Positions 42,007 to 50,257 of a DNA stretch of 64,000 bases are shown piece after piece. Both the position numbers and the translations under genes were made by a program. The notes under the pieces were generated by a model. That model worked only from the letters and a program-made list of their open reading frames with translations. It searched no databases and was not told the DNA's origin. Source of the stretch: Xanthobacteraceae bacterium (GTDB taxonomy: Bacteria > Pseudomonadota > Alphaproteobacteria > Rhizobiales > Xanthobacteraceae); assembly GCA_028290465.1 (NCBI GenBank), contig JAQGJU010000027.1, positions 1 to 64,000 on the forward strand, read 5' to 3'. Each line of letters opens with the position of its first letter. Positions within the stretch are counted from its first letter, which is position 1.

Positions 42007-42468
42007 CTACCATTGCGCGAAGCCATCCGTCTGCCGCAGCGCCTCGCCCGCCACCATGGCGACCGCGACCGCGACATTGAGCGAGCGCACCCCCGGCCGC
42101 ATCGGGATCGCCAGCCGCGCATCGGCGGCGGCATGGAGCTCGTCGGGCGCGCCGGCCGATTCGCGGCCGAACAGCAGGATGTCGCCGCCGCGAAAGTCGT
42201 GCGCCAAGTAACTTGTGGCGCCGCGGGTCGTGAACAGCACCAGACGATGGCCCGCGCTCCGGCGCCACGTGTCGAACGCCGCGAATGAAATATGCCGCAC
42301 GATCGTGACCTGATCGAGGTAATCCATTCCCGCCCGGCGGAACGCCCGATCGGTGATCGGAAAGCCGGCCGGCTCGATGATATGCGCTTCGATGCCCAGA
42401 CAGGCGCACAGCCGTAGAATCGTCCCGGTATTTTGCGGGATATCGGGGGCATAAAGGGCGATGCGCAT
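42007..42468 (-). CDS. trmL: tRNA (cytidine(34)-2'-O)-methyltransferase
   Basis: A 153-residue SPOUT-class methyltransferase (SpoU family) that methylates the wobble nucleotide of tRNA-Leu. It opens with [25 protein letters not shown], the TrmL signature, and has the knot-forming [18 protein letters not shown] and [19 protein letters not shown]. Length and motifs are standard. It is followed by a secreted hypothetical and hemF on the same strand. A small frame is found five bases upstream. Confidence 0.93.
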   Translation of the reverse strand: MRIALYAPDIPQNTGTILRLCACLGIEAHIIEPAGFPITDRAFRRAGMDYLDQVTIVRHISFAAFDTWRRSAGHRLVLFTTRGATSYLAHDFRGGDILLFGRESAGAPDELHAAADARLAIPMRPGVRSLNVAVAVAMVAGEALRQTDGFAQW

Positions 42469-42473
42469 GGGCC

Positions 42474-42707
42474 TCACGTGGATCGATATCCGGCCTCGGG
42501 AAGGCCGGTTATTGCCGGCCCGCGGGGGATTTGCGTGGGTTTTTGGATTTGATCCAGCATTTGCCGATAGTGCTCTTGCGCTCGTTCCGCAAGGGTGCCA
42601 ATAGAACCTCGCCGGATCGGACCGTTTGCCGCCTTCCCCAGGTCGTAAACGGTGGCTTTGCTCGCCGCCACGGGCCGCCTTTTAGGCGCCTCGCGGAAGT
42701 TCAGCAC
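42474..42707 (-). CDS. small hypothetical protein upstream of trmL
   Basis: A 77-codon frame on the minus strand reading [20 protein letters not shown]... and ending [12 protein letters not shown], with the stop five bases before trmL. The sequence looks protein-like ([22 protein letters not shown] forms a good amphipathic helix), unlike the opposite frame over the same DNA. The start is uncertain: GTG at 42707 has no clear ribosome site, and an ATG at 42770 would overlap petA. Treat it as probable but unproven. Confidence 0.45.
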   Translation of the reverse strand: MLNFREAPKRRPVAASKATVYDLGKAANGPIRRGSIGTLAERAQEHYRQMLDQIQKPTQIPRGPAITGLPEAGYRST

Positions 42708-42746
42708 CTGCGGCTGATCGGCACGACGGAAGAGGGACGTGAAATC

Positions 42747-43274
42747 GTGAGCAGCATGTCTTCGGCCCATTCTACGCGCCGCGACTTTCTCTACATTGCA
42801 ACAGGCACCGTGGCCGCCGTCGGCGGCGCTGCCGTGCTGGTGCCGTTGATCGCACAGATGAACCCGGACGCCTCGACCATCGCGGCCGGCGCGGCGATCG
42901 AGGTCGACCTGACCCCGATCGCCGAAGGCCAGGTCATCAAGGTATTTTGGCGCGGCAAGCCGATCTTCGTGAGCCACCGCACCAAGAAAGAGATCGACGA
43001 GGCGCGCAGCGTCAACGTCGCGACCTTGCCGGACCCGCAGTCGGACCAGGCGCGGGTCAAGCCGGGCAAGGATCAATGGCTGGTGCTGATCGGCATCTGC
43101 ACGCATCTCGGCTGCATTCCGATCGCGCATCAGGGCGACTATGACGGGTTCTTCTGCCCGTGCCACGGCTCGCAATACGACACCTCCGGGCGCATTCGGC
43201 GCGGGCCGGCACCTGCCAACCTGCCGCTGCCGCCCTACGATTTCGTCTCCGACAGCAAGATCAAGATCGGCTGA
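42747..43274 (+). CDS. petA: Rieske iron-sulfur subunit of cytochrome bc1
   Basis: A 175-residue ubiquinol-cytochrome c reductase iron-sulfur protein. Twin-arginine signal anchor [19 protein letters not shown], then the two cluster-binding loops CTHLGCIP and CPCHGSQYD holding the [2Fe-2S] centre. The Tat motif fits export of the folded protein, with the N-terminal helix remaining as membrane anchor. GTG at 42747 follows GAGGGA at nine bases; an ATG at 42756 would shorten it by three residues. First gene of petABC. Confidence 0.95.
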   Translation: MSSMSSAHSTRRDFLYIATGTVAAVGGAAVLVPLIAQMNPDASTIAAGAAIEVDLTPIAEGQVIKVFWRGKPIFVSHRTKKEIDEARSVNVATLPDPQSDQARVKPGKDQWLVLIGICTHLGCIPIAHQGDYDGFFCPCHGSQYDTSGRIRRGPAPANLPLPPYDFVSDSKIKIG

Positions 43275-43313
43275 CCCGCCGTCGCGACGCGCTTTTTCTC
43301 ATAAGGTTCGATC

Positions 43314-44585
43314 ATGAGCGGACATTCTACCTACCAGCCGCAAAGCGCCTTCATGAAGTGGATGGAGCGGCGGCTGCCGATCGCCGGCCTCGTCTATTCA
43401 TCCTTCATCGCCTATCCGACCCCGCGCAATCTGAACTACTGGTGGACGTTCGGCGGCATCCTGTCGTTCATGCTGGTCGCGCAGATCATCACCGGCGTCG
43501 TCCTGGTGATGCACTACACGCCGCATGCCGACATGGCGTTCAATTCCGTCGAGCACATCATGCGCGACGTGAATTACGGCTGGTTGCTGCGCTACCTGCA
43601 TTCCAACGGCGCCTCGATGTTCTTCGTCGCCGTCTACATCCACATGTTCCGCGGCCTGTATTACGGCTCCTACAAGGAGCCGCGCGAGGTGCTGTGGATC
43701 CTCGGCGTCATCCTCTACCTGCTGATGATGGCCACGGGCTTCCTCGGCTACACGCTGCCATGGGGCCAGATGAGCTTCTGGGGCGCTACCGTCATCACCA
43801 ACTTCTTCTCGGCGATCCCCGGAGTCGGCGAAACGGTCGTGACCTGGCTGTGGGGCGGCTTCTCGGTCGGCAATCCGACCCTGCAGCGTTTCTTCTCGCT
43901 GCATTACCTGCTGCCGTTCGTGATCGCCGGCGTCGTCGTCCTGCACGTCTGGGCGCTGCATGCGGTCGGCCAGAACAATCCGGCCGGCATCGAGCCGAAG
44001 ACCGACAAGGATGTCGTGGCGTTCACGCCTTACGCCACCTCCAAGGACGCCTTCATGATGGTGGCGTTCTGCATGGTCTATGCGTGGTTCGTGTTCTACA
44101 CGCCGAACTATCTCGGCCATGCCGACAACTACATCCCGGCCAACCCGGCGGTGACGCCCGCGCACATCGTTCCGGAATGGTACTACCTGCCGTTCTACGC
44201 GATCCTGCGCGCCATTCCGGACAAGCTGTTCGGGGTGCTGGCGATGGTGGCGTCGATCGTGGTCCTAGCGTTCCTGCCCTGGCTCGATACTTCCAAGGTG
44301 CGCTCGGCCCGCTACCGGCCGCTGTACCGCCAGTTCTTCTGGGTGTTCGTTGCGGTCTGCCTGGGTCTTGGCTGGCTCGGCGCTAAGCCCGCGGAGGGCG
44401 GCTACGTGCTCGCGTCGCGCATTCTGACCTTCTACTACTTCGCCCACTTCCTGATCATCCTGCCGATCCTGGGCAAGATCGAGAAGACCAAGCCGCTGCC
44501 GAACTCGATCGCCGATTCGGTGCTTAGCGAGGGCGTGCCGATCGGCGCGCCGGCGCCGGCACCGCGTGCTGGCGCGTCAGCCTGA
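43314..44585 (+). CDS. petB: cytochrome b subunit of bc1 complex
   Basis: A 423-residue cytochrome b with eight membrane helices. The Qo-site and helix signatures [21 protein letters not shown] and [13 protein letters not shown] (the PEWY motif) are intact, and the four heme-ligating His residues lie in helices B and D. It transfers electrons from ubiquinol to the Rieske protein and quinone. Downstream, the cytochrome c1 gene begins 16 bases after its stop, so b and c1 are separate polypeptides, unlike the fused protein in Bradyrhizobium. Confidence 0.96.
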   Translation: MSGHSTYQPQSAFMKWMERRLPIAGLVYSSFIAYPTPRNLNYWWTFGGILSFMLVAQIITGVVLVMHYTPHADMAFNSVEHIMRDVNYGWLLRYLHSNGASMFFVAVYIHMFRGLYYGSYKEPREVLWILGVILYLLMMATGFLGYTLPWGQMSFWGATVITNFFSAIPGVGETVVTWLWGGFSVGNPTLQRFFSLHYLLPFVIAGVVVLHVWALHAVGQNNPAGIEPKTDKDVVAFTPYATSKDAFMMVAFCMVYAWFVFYTPNYLGHADNYIPANPAVTPAHIVPEWYYLPFYAILRAIPDKLFGVLAMVASIVVLAFLPWLDTSKVRSARYRPLYRQFFWVFVAVCLGLGWLGAKPAEGGYVLASRILTFYYFAHFLIILPILGKIEKTKPLPNSIADSVLSEGVPIGAPAPAPRAGASA

Positions 44586-44601
44586 CGGCGGGGAGAGACA
44601 C

Positions 44602-45483
44602 ATGATCAAGCGCGCCATCCTCGCACTCGTGCTCACCGCTCCGCTCGGCGCCTTCGCCGCGCCGGCCTCGGCCCAGGACGCCCACAGCACCCCGGTGCCG
44701 CCGAAGCAGTCCTGGTCGTTCGCGGGACCGCTCGGCAAGTATCAGCCGGCGCAGTTGCAGCGCGGCTTCAAGATCTACAAGGAGGTCTGCTCCTCCTGTC
44801 ACAGCCTGTCGCAGGTCTCGTTCCGCAGTCTCGCGGATGCCGGCGGCCCGGGCTATTCGCCGGCACAGGCCGCCGCGGTCGCGGCCGAATACAAGATCAA
44901 GGATATCAGCGACGCCGGCGAGCCGATCGAGCGCGCCGGCCGGCCGGCCGACCGTTTCCCGGCGCCGTTCGCCAACGAGAAGGCCGCCGCCGCCGCCAAT
45001 GGCGGCGTCGCGCCGCCGGATCTGTCGGTGATGGCCAAGGCCCGCACCTATGAGCGCGGATTCCCGTGGTTCCTGGTCGACATCTTCACCCAGTTCCAGG
45101 AACAGGGTCCGGACTACATCTCGGCCTTGCTCAAGGGCTACGAGGACGCGCCGAAGGACTTCCAACTACCGTCCGGCGGTAACTACAACAAGTACTTCGC
45201 GGGCCACTCCATCGCGATGCCGAAGCCGCTCAGCGACGGCCAGGTGACCTATGACGACGGTTCGCCGGCGACCCTCGACCAGTATTCCAAGGACATCACC
45301 GCGTTCCTGATGTGGACCGCGGAGCCGCACTTGATGGCGCGCAAGCGCCTCGGCCTGCAGGTGATGTTCTTCCTGCTGGTGCTGTCGGGCCTGCTGTACT
45401 TCACCAAGAAGAAGATCTGGACGCAGGTTAAGCTGCATCCGGAGCAACTGCAGGCGCGCCCGCCCACCGAATATAAGCACTGA
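44602..45483 (+). CDS. petC: cytochrome c1 subunit of bc1 complex
   Basis: A 293-residue cytochrome c1: signal peptide (ILALVLTAPLGAFAAPASA), c-type heme motif CSSCH at about residue 64-68, and ANGGVAPPDLSVMAKAR and GHSIAMPKPLSDGQ, the latter carrying the axial Met. A C-terminal transmembrane helix LGLQVMFFLLVLSGLLYFTK anchors it. A GGGAGAG ribosome site precedes the ATG. It is the last gene of petABC, followed by a strong intrinsic terminator. Confidence 0.96.
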   Translation: MIKRAILALVLTAPLGAFAAPASAQDAHSTPVPPKQSWSFAGPLGKYQPAQLQRGFKIYKEVCSSCHSLSQVSFRSLADAGGPGYSPAQAAAVAAEYKIKDISDAGEPIERAGRPADRFPAPFANEKAAAAANGGVAPPDLSVMAKARTYERGFPWFLVDIFTQFQEQGPDYISALLKGYEDAPKDFQLPSGGNYNKYFAGHSIAMPKPLSDGQVTYDDGSPATLDQYSKDITAFLMWTAEPHLMARKRLGLQVMFFLLVLSGLLYFTKKKIWTQVKLHPEQLQARPPTEYKH

Positions 45484-45507
45484 TCGGGCACGATCTAGGA
45501 TTGCTGC

Positions 45508-45536
45508 AAAAGGCCCCTCGCGGGGCCTTTTGTTTT
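45508..45536 (+). terminator. rho-independent terminator of petABC
   Basis: AAAAGGCCCC-TCG-CGGGGCCTTTT followed by GTTTT: a ten-base perfect or near-perfect GC-rich stem with a T tract, 25 bases after the petC stop. Confidence 0.9.
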
Positions 45537-45593
45537 GGTAAAACGATCCCGGTTCAGACTAATTGCGGCCTTCGAAAAATAGCGGGAATACCC

Positions 45594-46472
45594 ATGACCA
45601 AAGCGGTACTCGGCATCGTCGGCGGTTCCGGCATCTACGATTTGCCCGGCCTGTCGAAGGTGCGCGAAAAGGCGATCAAGAGCCCGTGGGGCGAGCCGTC
45701 CGACAGACTGCGGATCGGCGAGATCGACGGCCTCACGGTGGTGTTCCTGCCGCGCCATGGCCGCGGTCATGTGCTGTCGCCATCCGACATCAACTACCGG
45801 GCTAATATCGACGTGCTCAAGCGCGCCGGCGTCACCGACCTCGTCTCGCTGTCGGCGTGCGGCTCGTTCAAGAAAGAGCTGCCGCCGGGCTCGTTCCTGC
45901 TGGTCGATCAGTTCGTCGACCGCACCCACAAGCGCGAGAGTTCGTTCTTCGGCAAAGGCTGCGTCGCCCACGTGTCGATGGCGCATCCGGTGGCGCCGAA
46001 GCTGGCCGACCGGATCGCGGCCGCCGCCAAGGCCGAGAAGATCAAGCTGTCGCGCGGCGGGACTTATGTGTGCATGGAAGGCCCGCAGTTCTCCTCGCTG
46101 GCTGAGAGCCTGACCTATAAGAATCTCGGCTATTCGGTGATCGGCATGACCAACATGCCGGAGGCGAAGCTCGCCCGTGAGGCCGAGATCGGCTACGCCA
46201 GCGTCGCGATGGTGACGGACTTCGACTGCTGGCACCCGGACCACGACGCCGTCACCGTGCAGGACATCATCAAGGTGCTGATGGCCAATGCCGAAAAGGC
46301 CAAGCGCCTGGTGGCCCGGCTGGCGAAAGATTTCCCGCGCGAGCATGAGCCGTGCCCGGTCGGGTCCGACCGCGCGCTCGACACCGCGCTGATCACCGCC
46401 CCGGAGGCGCGCGACAAGAAGCTGCTGAAGAAGCTCGATGCGGTGGCGGGCCGGGTGCTCAAGGGCAAGTGA
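45594..46472 (+). CDS. mtnP: S-methyl-5'-thioadenosine phosphorylase
   Basis: A 292-residue MTA phosphorylase that splits 5'-methylthioadenosine to adenine and methylthioribose-1-phosphate in the methionine salvage pathway. Diagnostic stretches: LGIVGGSGIYDLPGL, VVFLPRHGRGH, NYRANIDVLK, VCMEGPQFSSLAES, IGMTNMPEAKLAREAEI and MVTDFDCWH. The nearby apt gene supplies the enzyme that reuses the adenine formed. The ATG is at 45594, since an extension upstream contains the terminator. Confidence 0.95.
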   Translation: MTKAVLGIVGGSGIYDLPGLSKVREKAIKSPWGEPSDRLRIGEIDGLTVVFLPRHGRGHVLSPSDINYRANIDVLKRAGVTDLVSLSACGSFKKELPPGSFLLVDQFVDRTHKRESSFFGKGCVAHVSMAHPVAPKLADRIAAAAKAEKIKLSRGGTYVCMEGPQFSSLAESLTYKNLGYSVIGMTNMPEAKLAREAEIGYASVAMVTDFDCWHPDHDAVTVQDIIKVLMANAEKAKRLVARLAKDFPREHEPCPVGSDRALDTALITAPEARDKKLLKKLDAVAGRVLKGK

Positions 46473-46497
46473 AGCTTGGTGCCCTGCGGCGATTAAC

Positions 46498-47361
46498 TCA
46501 CGACAGCTTGCTGATCTCGAAGTGCATGCCGTCGCGCGTACTGAAATGACCGCCCCAGAAAATGCCGACGCTGTTGGCGGCCGCGACCAGTTCACGCGTC
46601 GCGCCGCGCTGACCGCATTCGGCCGGCACGTGGCCCAACTGATTGTCGATGAAATTGATATCGAAGGCCGAGCCGAACGAATGGTTGCTCAGCGCATCGA
46701 CATCGGTGCTTTTCTTGGACGAATGGCCGCCATCGCCGCCCGGCGCCTGGTTGCGCTTGTAGCGCGGAACGAAGCAGCCCTCATATGTCCTGATCAGGTG
46801 TAGCAGGTCTTCTTCCTCCCATTTCTTGAACAGCTTGGTGAGGAGAGGGGCGGCCTTGGCGTGGCAACGCACGCGTCCGTTGAAGCCGCTGGCAAATTTG
46901 AGCTGCGGCGCCTCGATGGTGACGATGTTCGCGGCGACCCAATCCGACTGCGAGCCGTTGCAACTTTCCTTGATTACGATGGCTTCGGCATCGGGTCGCT
47001 GATCGCGCGGCCGCTGGATGAACTTGAAACAGGTGAAATCCCGGTTGCGTGTTGCGTTGTCCGGACTGGAAAGGTTGGTCGGCTTGCGCGGAAATTCGGT
47101 GCCGGCGCGTCTCTGATAATAGTCGTCGGGCACGATCGTGTAGCCGAGCTGCGCGGCGCGTTCCAATGTGGCTGCCGTAACCTTGCCATTGGCCGTCAGG
47201 CTCTCGCGCACCTGGAAGAATTTGGTCGCCGTCTCGGTATTGAGGCCGAAATCGGCATCGATGCCGCCGACTTGGTTGATGCCCTGCTTGAGCAGAAAAT
47301 ATTGCCAGCGCTGGACTTCAGCCGGCACATTGGCGCCGCCGCGCGACAGCAGGAACGGCAT
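46498..47361 (-). CDS. peptidoglycan-binding / M15 peptidase (endolysin-like)
   Basis: A 287-residue protein with an N-terminal peptidoglycan-binding domain (VQRWQYFLLKQGINQVGGIDADFG, EPGT-like TATKFFQVRESL; about residues 12-75) and a C-terminal M15-type peptidase domain with zinc ligands in NHSFGSAFDIN and GMHFEI. This domain order occurs in phage endolysins and D-Ala-D-Ala carboxypeptidase-like enzymes. No signal peptide is visible, so export needs another route or lysis. It is surrounded by housekeeping genes, not phage genes. Confidence 0.82.
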   Translation of the reverse strand: MPFLLSRGGANVPAEVQRWQYFLLKQGINQVGGIDADFGLNTETATKFFQVRESLTANGKVTAATLERAAQLGYTIVPDDYYQRRAGTEFPRKPTNLSSPDNATRNRDFTCFKFIQRPRDQRPDAEAIVIKESCNGSQSDWVAANIVTIEAPQLKFASGFNGRVRCHAKAAPLLTKLFKKWEEEDLLHLIRTYEGCFVPRYKRNQAPGGDGGHSSKKSTDVDALSNHSFGSAFDINFIDNQLGHVPAECGQRGATRELVAAANSVGIFWGGHFSTRDGMHFEISKLS

Positions 47362-47487
47362 GGCGATTCCTCCATTCTGTCCTCATTGCAGACCGGGCAG
47401 CATAAGTAGACGGCGAGATGGATGTCCATCCCCGGTTGCGCCCGGGGAGCAAATTCTTTGACGCCCCTTTCTGTCGCCTGGGGCCGC

Positions 47488-47688
47488 TCACAGCGTCCAG
47501 CGGCGGAAAAACGCCTCCAGATTGCCGCCCAGCAGCGCCGCGATCAGCGCCGTCACCACCATGAAGATGGCGCCCAAAATGATGGTGGCTGGAATGGCGG
47601 CCAGCGCGGCTTTGACGAAGAACATCACCAGCCGCCAGAACGGAATTCGCAGGTCGACGATGGCAATTCGGGTGACGGGACCGTTCAT
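47488..47688 (-). CDS. small membrane protein, hypothetical
   Basis: A 66-residue protein with a conserved-looking N terminus (MNGPVTRIAIVDLRIPFWRLVMFFVK) and one or two membrane helices (AALAAIPATIILGAIFMVVTALIAALLG). It starts 84 bases from the divergent apt gene. Function unknown; similar short proteins are common in Rhizobiales near apt, as far as I recall. Confidence 0.65.
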   Translation of the reverse strand: MNGPVTRIAIVDLRIPFWRLVMFFVKAALAAIPATIILGAIFMVVTALIAALLGGNLEAFFRRWTL

Positions 47689-47771
47689 GATCGGTATCTC
47701 CGGTTGCGCGGACCGCCATGGTTCGCCAGAGTGCCGCCGTTCGCAAGACCACGCCATTTGACGGAACCCCC

Positions 47772-48320
47772 ATGATGTCTCCGCCGCTCGAAAACGATTT
47801 GAAGGCCGCGATTCGCAATATCCCGGATTATCCGAAGCCCGGGATCATGTTCCGCGATATCACCACGCTTTTGGGCAATGCGCGGGCGTTCCGCCGCGCG
47901 GTTGACGAACTGGTGCAGCCCTGGCCGGGCACCAAGATCGACAAGGTGGCCGGCATCGAAGCGCGGGGCTTTATTCTCGGAGGTGCGGTCGCGCATCAGG
48001 TCTCGGCCGGCTTCGTGCCGATCCGCAAGAAGGGCAAGCTGCCGCACACCACGGTGCGTATCGCTTATTCGTTAGAGTATGGCCTCGACGAGATGGAGAT
48101 GCATGAGGACGCCATCGTGAGGGGCGACAAGGTGATCCTGGTCGACGATCTGATCGCGACCGGCGGCACCGCCGAGGGCGCCGTCAAGCTGCTGCGCCAG
48201 ATGGGCGCTGAAATCCTGGCCGCCTGCTTCATCATCGACTTGCCGGAGCTCGGCGGCGCCGCCAAGCTGCGCGCGCTCGACGTACCGGTGCGCACGCTGG
48301 TGTCGTTCGAGGGGCATTGA
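47772..48320 (+). CDS. apt: adenine phosphoribosyltransferase
   Basis: A 182-residue purine phosphoribosyltransferase that converts adenine and PRPP to AMP. The PRPP loop [17 protein letters not shown] is exact for Apt, and the N-terminal [18 protein letters not shown] and [13 protein letters not shown] are family signatures. Two adjacent ATGs at 47772/47775 occur; the first is used. It recycles adenine from MtnP. Confidence 0.95.
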   Translation: MMSPPLENDLKAAIRNIPDYPKPGIMFRDITTLLGNARAFRRAVDELVQPWPGTKIDKVAGIEARGFILGGAVAHQVSAGFVPIRKKGKLPHTTVRIAYSLEYGLDEMEMHEDAIVRGDKVILVDDLIATGGTAEGAVKLLRQMGAEILAACFIIDLPELGGAAKLRALDVPVRTLVSFEGH

Positions 48321-48344
48321 GCGCTTAGCCCTTCGCCCCTTCGC

Positions 48345-49127
48345 TCACCCCATCCCGCCGAGCGAGTGCTGCAGCCGCTCCAGCAGCAGGCGCAATTCCA
48401 GTTCGCGCAACTCCAGGAACGCGCGCTTGGTCCAGGAGCGCAGTTCGAAGCAGACGTCGAGCGGGATATCCATCGGCAGCGTGTCGCGCAGATCGGCGAA
48501 CGAATAGTTATGGTTGTCGACGATGGCGCGCAGCGGCGGCGCCAGCACTGGGATGCGGATCGGCACCGCGGCGGCGCGCAGCGTCGGATAGAGCTCGCGG
48601 AATTTCGCGAAGCGGGCGATGGCGTCGTTCTGCACCGGCACCAGGATGGTCCGCGGAAATCGCTCCAGCAGCGAACGATATGCCGCCGGGGAGGCGGCGT
48701 GGAGATCGGTCGCGAACAAGATCACCGGTTCGATGGTGCTGAAGCGCGCCGCCTCGAAGAACCCGATCTGATCGGCGAGCGTGAAGAACCGCTTGAACAG
48801 CGCATGGTCGAGATCGACGATCTTGACGATTCCATCACGGGCCACGAGATCGTCGAACAGCGCCATCTGGCTGCGCGTCTCGTCGATGTCGGCCGGTAAG
48901 GTGTGGTGTGGCGCATGATGGATCAGCGCCATTTCTTGCGGATTGAGGTCGTAGGCCCGCACCGCGCGGTTCTCGGCAAGCTGAAAGCCGAGGATCAGCC
49001 GGGCGAGAAACGTCTTGCCGGTGCCCGGCCGCGCCGAGCACACGATGAAGACGGGCGTGCGGCTGGCTCTGTTGGCCGGGTTCGGTGGATTGGGGATATG
49101 CTCCAGGGCGGCGGCCATGCCTCTCAT
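48345..49127 (-). CDS. P-loop NTPase, ParA-like, Arg in place of signature Lys
   Basis: A 260-residue P-loop protein. The P-loop reads SARPGTGKTFLARLI near residue 31, i.e. GTGKT without the signature lysine of deviant Walker A ParA/MinD ATPases (its place holds Arg-Pro). Later parts show VKIVDLDHALFKRFF at the Walker B region. The C-terminal helix ELRELELRLLLERLQHSL may be a coiled-coil. Its general plan matches the ParA-like protein encoded next to it at 49314. Start is uncertain between 49127 and 49118. Function unknown; membrane or pole association is speculative. Confidence 0.7.
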   Translation of the reverse strand: MRGMAAALEHIPNPPNPANRASRTPVFIVCSARPGTGKTFLARLILGFQLAENRAVRAYDLNPQEMALIHHAPHHTLPADIDETRSQMALFDDLVARDGIVKIVDLDHALFKRFFTLADQIGFFEAARFSTIEPVILFATDLHAASPAAYRSLLERFPRTILVPVQNDAIARFAKFRELYPTLRAAAVPIRIPVLAPPLRAIVDNHNYSFADLRDTLPMDIPLDVCFELRSWTKRAFLELRELELRLLLERLQHSLGGMG

Positions 49128-49206
49128 ATCGACGATGTTCGTTCACCGTCGCCCGTCGCCCGTTGTAATTCCAATATCGGCCGCCGCCGAATGGCGACGG
49201 ACGCAC

Positions 49207-49309
49207 CTAGAGCGCGATGCGCTTGAGTTGAACCGCCATCGCGCTCTAGTCTTTTGTTTGAGCATGATCTTTTCGGAAAACCGGTATCCCCTTTTCCGGA
49301 TCATGCTCT
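49207..49309. repeat. palindromic repeat of the AGAGCGCG family, variant
   Basis: First stem CTAGAGCGCGATG (49207-49219) with exact complement (49237-49249). Second stem GAGCATGATC (49260-49269) with complement (49299-49308). It fills the gap between the two P-loop genes. Two-stem plan and AGAGCGCG ends agree with the 23432 and 38922 copies, but the loop sequences differ. Confidence 0.82.
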
Positions 49310-49313
49310 AGCG

Positions 49314-50072
49314 TTAGCGCATTGCCGTCGCGGCCACGCGCGGCTCTCTCGAGGCCACGATGTCCGGCAGGTTGATGCGGTCGAACTCGGCCCAGACATT
49401 GCCGAGCCAATGACGAACATAGCCGCGCAACACGAACGAATAGTTCGCCGCGTCGCCGCTCTGGGTCTTGTTGGCGATGAAATTGACGAACGGCACGCCG
49501 GCCAATTCGACCTGCTCGAAGGCGAGTTCGTTGAGCTTCGGGATATCGACGTCGACCGCGTCCTTGATCTTGTGGAAATAGGAATCGTAGGTCGTCTGAT
49601 CCCAATCGAAGAAGGTCGCGGTGTTGATGTGGTTCTTCACCAGGAAATATTTGGCATCCTGCATGTAGGCCGCGGTCTCGGCGATTTCGTCCAGCGACGC
49701 GATCGACGAGCCAAGAATGTGGAACACCGCGAAGGTGAGTTGCCCCTTCTTGGCGGCATCGAGAAAGCCGATCTCGCTGAGCGAACGCAGCGTCGGCGAC
49801 ATCAGGCCGGCGCGGACGTCGATCACCGTGACCCGCGAATCCGACGAGCCGAGGGTGTCGAAGATCTTCATCTGATCGGACACCGAGGTGACGTCGACCA
49901 CGTCGGTGATTTCCGGATGAAAGCGCTTGAGGGTACCGCGCGGCGATTCGGTATCGAAGGCGCGGGTCGGCACCTGACGGGCGTTGAAATAGTCGAGCAG
50001 GGTGCGCGAGACGGTCGTCTTGCCAACGCCCCCCTTATCCGCGCCCACCACGATGACTGCTGGCTTGGCCAT
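49314..50072 (-). CDS. ParA/MinD-like deviant Walker A ATPase
   Basis: A 252-residue ParA-type ATPase with a deviant Walker A motif, VVGADKGGVGKTTVSRTLLDYF (KGGVGKTT core), and VTVIDVRAGLM at the Walker B position. The middle and C-terminal regions (KGQLTFAVFHILGSS, YMQDAKYFLVKNHINTATFFDWD) differ from plasmid ParA, MipZ or MinD. No ParB or centromere is adjacent, so it is not an obvious chromosome partition pair. It is transcribed toward a second P-loop protein gene across a palindromic repeat. Confidence 0.82.
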   Translation of the reverse strand: MAKPAVIVVGADKGGVGKTTVSRTLLDYFNARQVPTRAFDTESPRGTLKRFHPEITDVVDVTSVSDQMKIFDTLGSSDSRVTVIDVRAGLMSPTLRSLSEIGFLDAAKKGQLTFAVFHILGSSIASLDEIAETAAYMQDAKYFLVKNHINTATFFDWDQTTYDSYFHKIKDAVDVDIPKLNELAFEQVELAGVPFVNFIANKTQSGDAANYSFVLRGYVRHWLGNVWAEFDRINLPDIVASREPRVAATAMR

Positions 50073-50257
50073 AGATTATCCCTTGCGATGCCGGAGGGGG
50101 CTCAGCCCTTGCGCCTGAAGTTAGGCAGCATGACGCGAGAAAGATGGCAGAATAGGAGCACAATTCCTATCCCCGGACCTCGGATCCGTGGCTAAACCGG
50201 CCAGGAAGACGCAACCCGACACCGCACGGCGAATAACGTCTGTGGAAAAGTCGCCAT

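Noticed and set aside
41994-42452. N-terminal extension of the secreted hypothetical gene, overlapping trmL
   Set aside because: Reads trmL DNA in another phase, and the real protein begins with a signal peptide at 41993 or 41972.
49314-50072. Chromosomal ParA of a parABS locus
   Set aside because: No parB or parS-like palindromes nearby, and the C-terminal half differs from chromosomal ParA.
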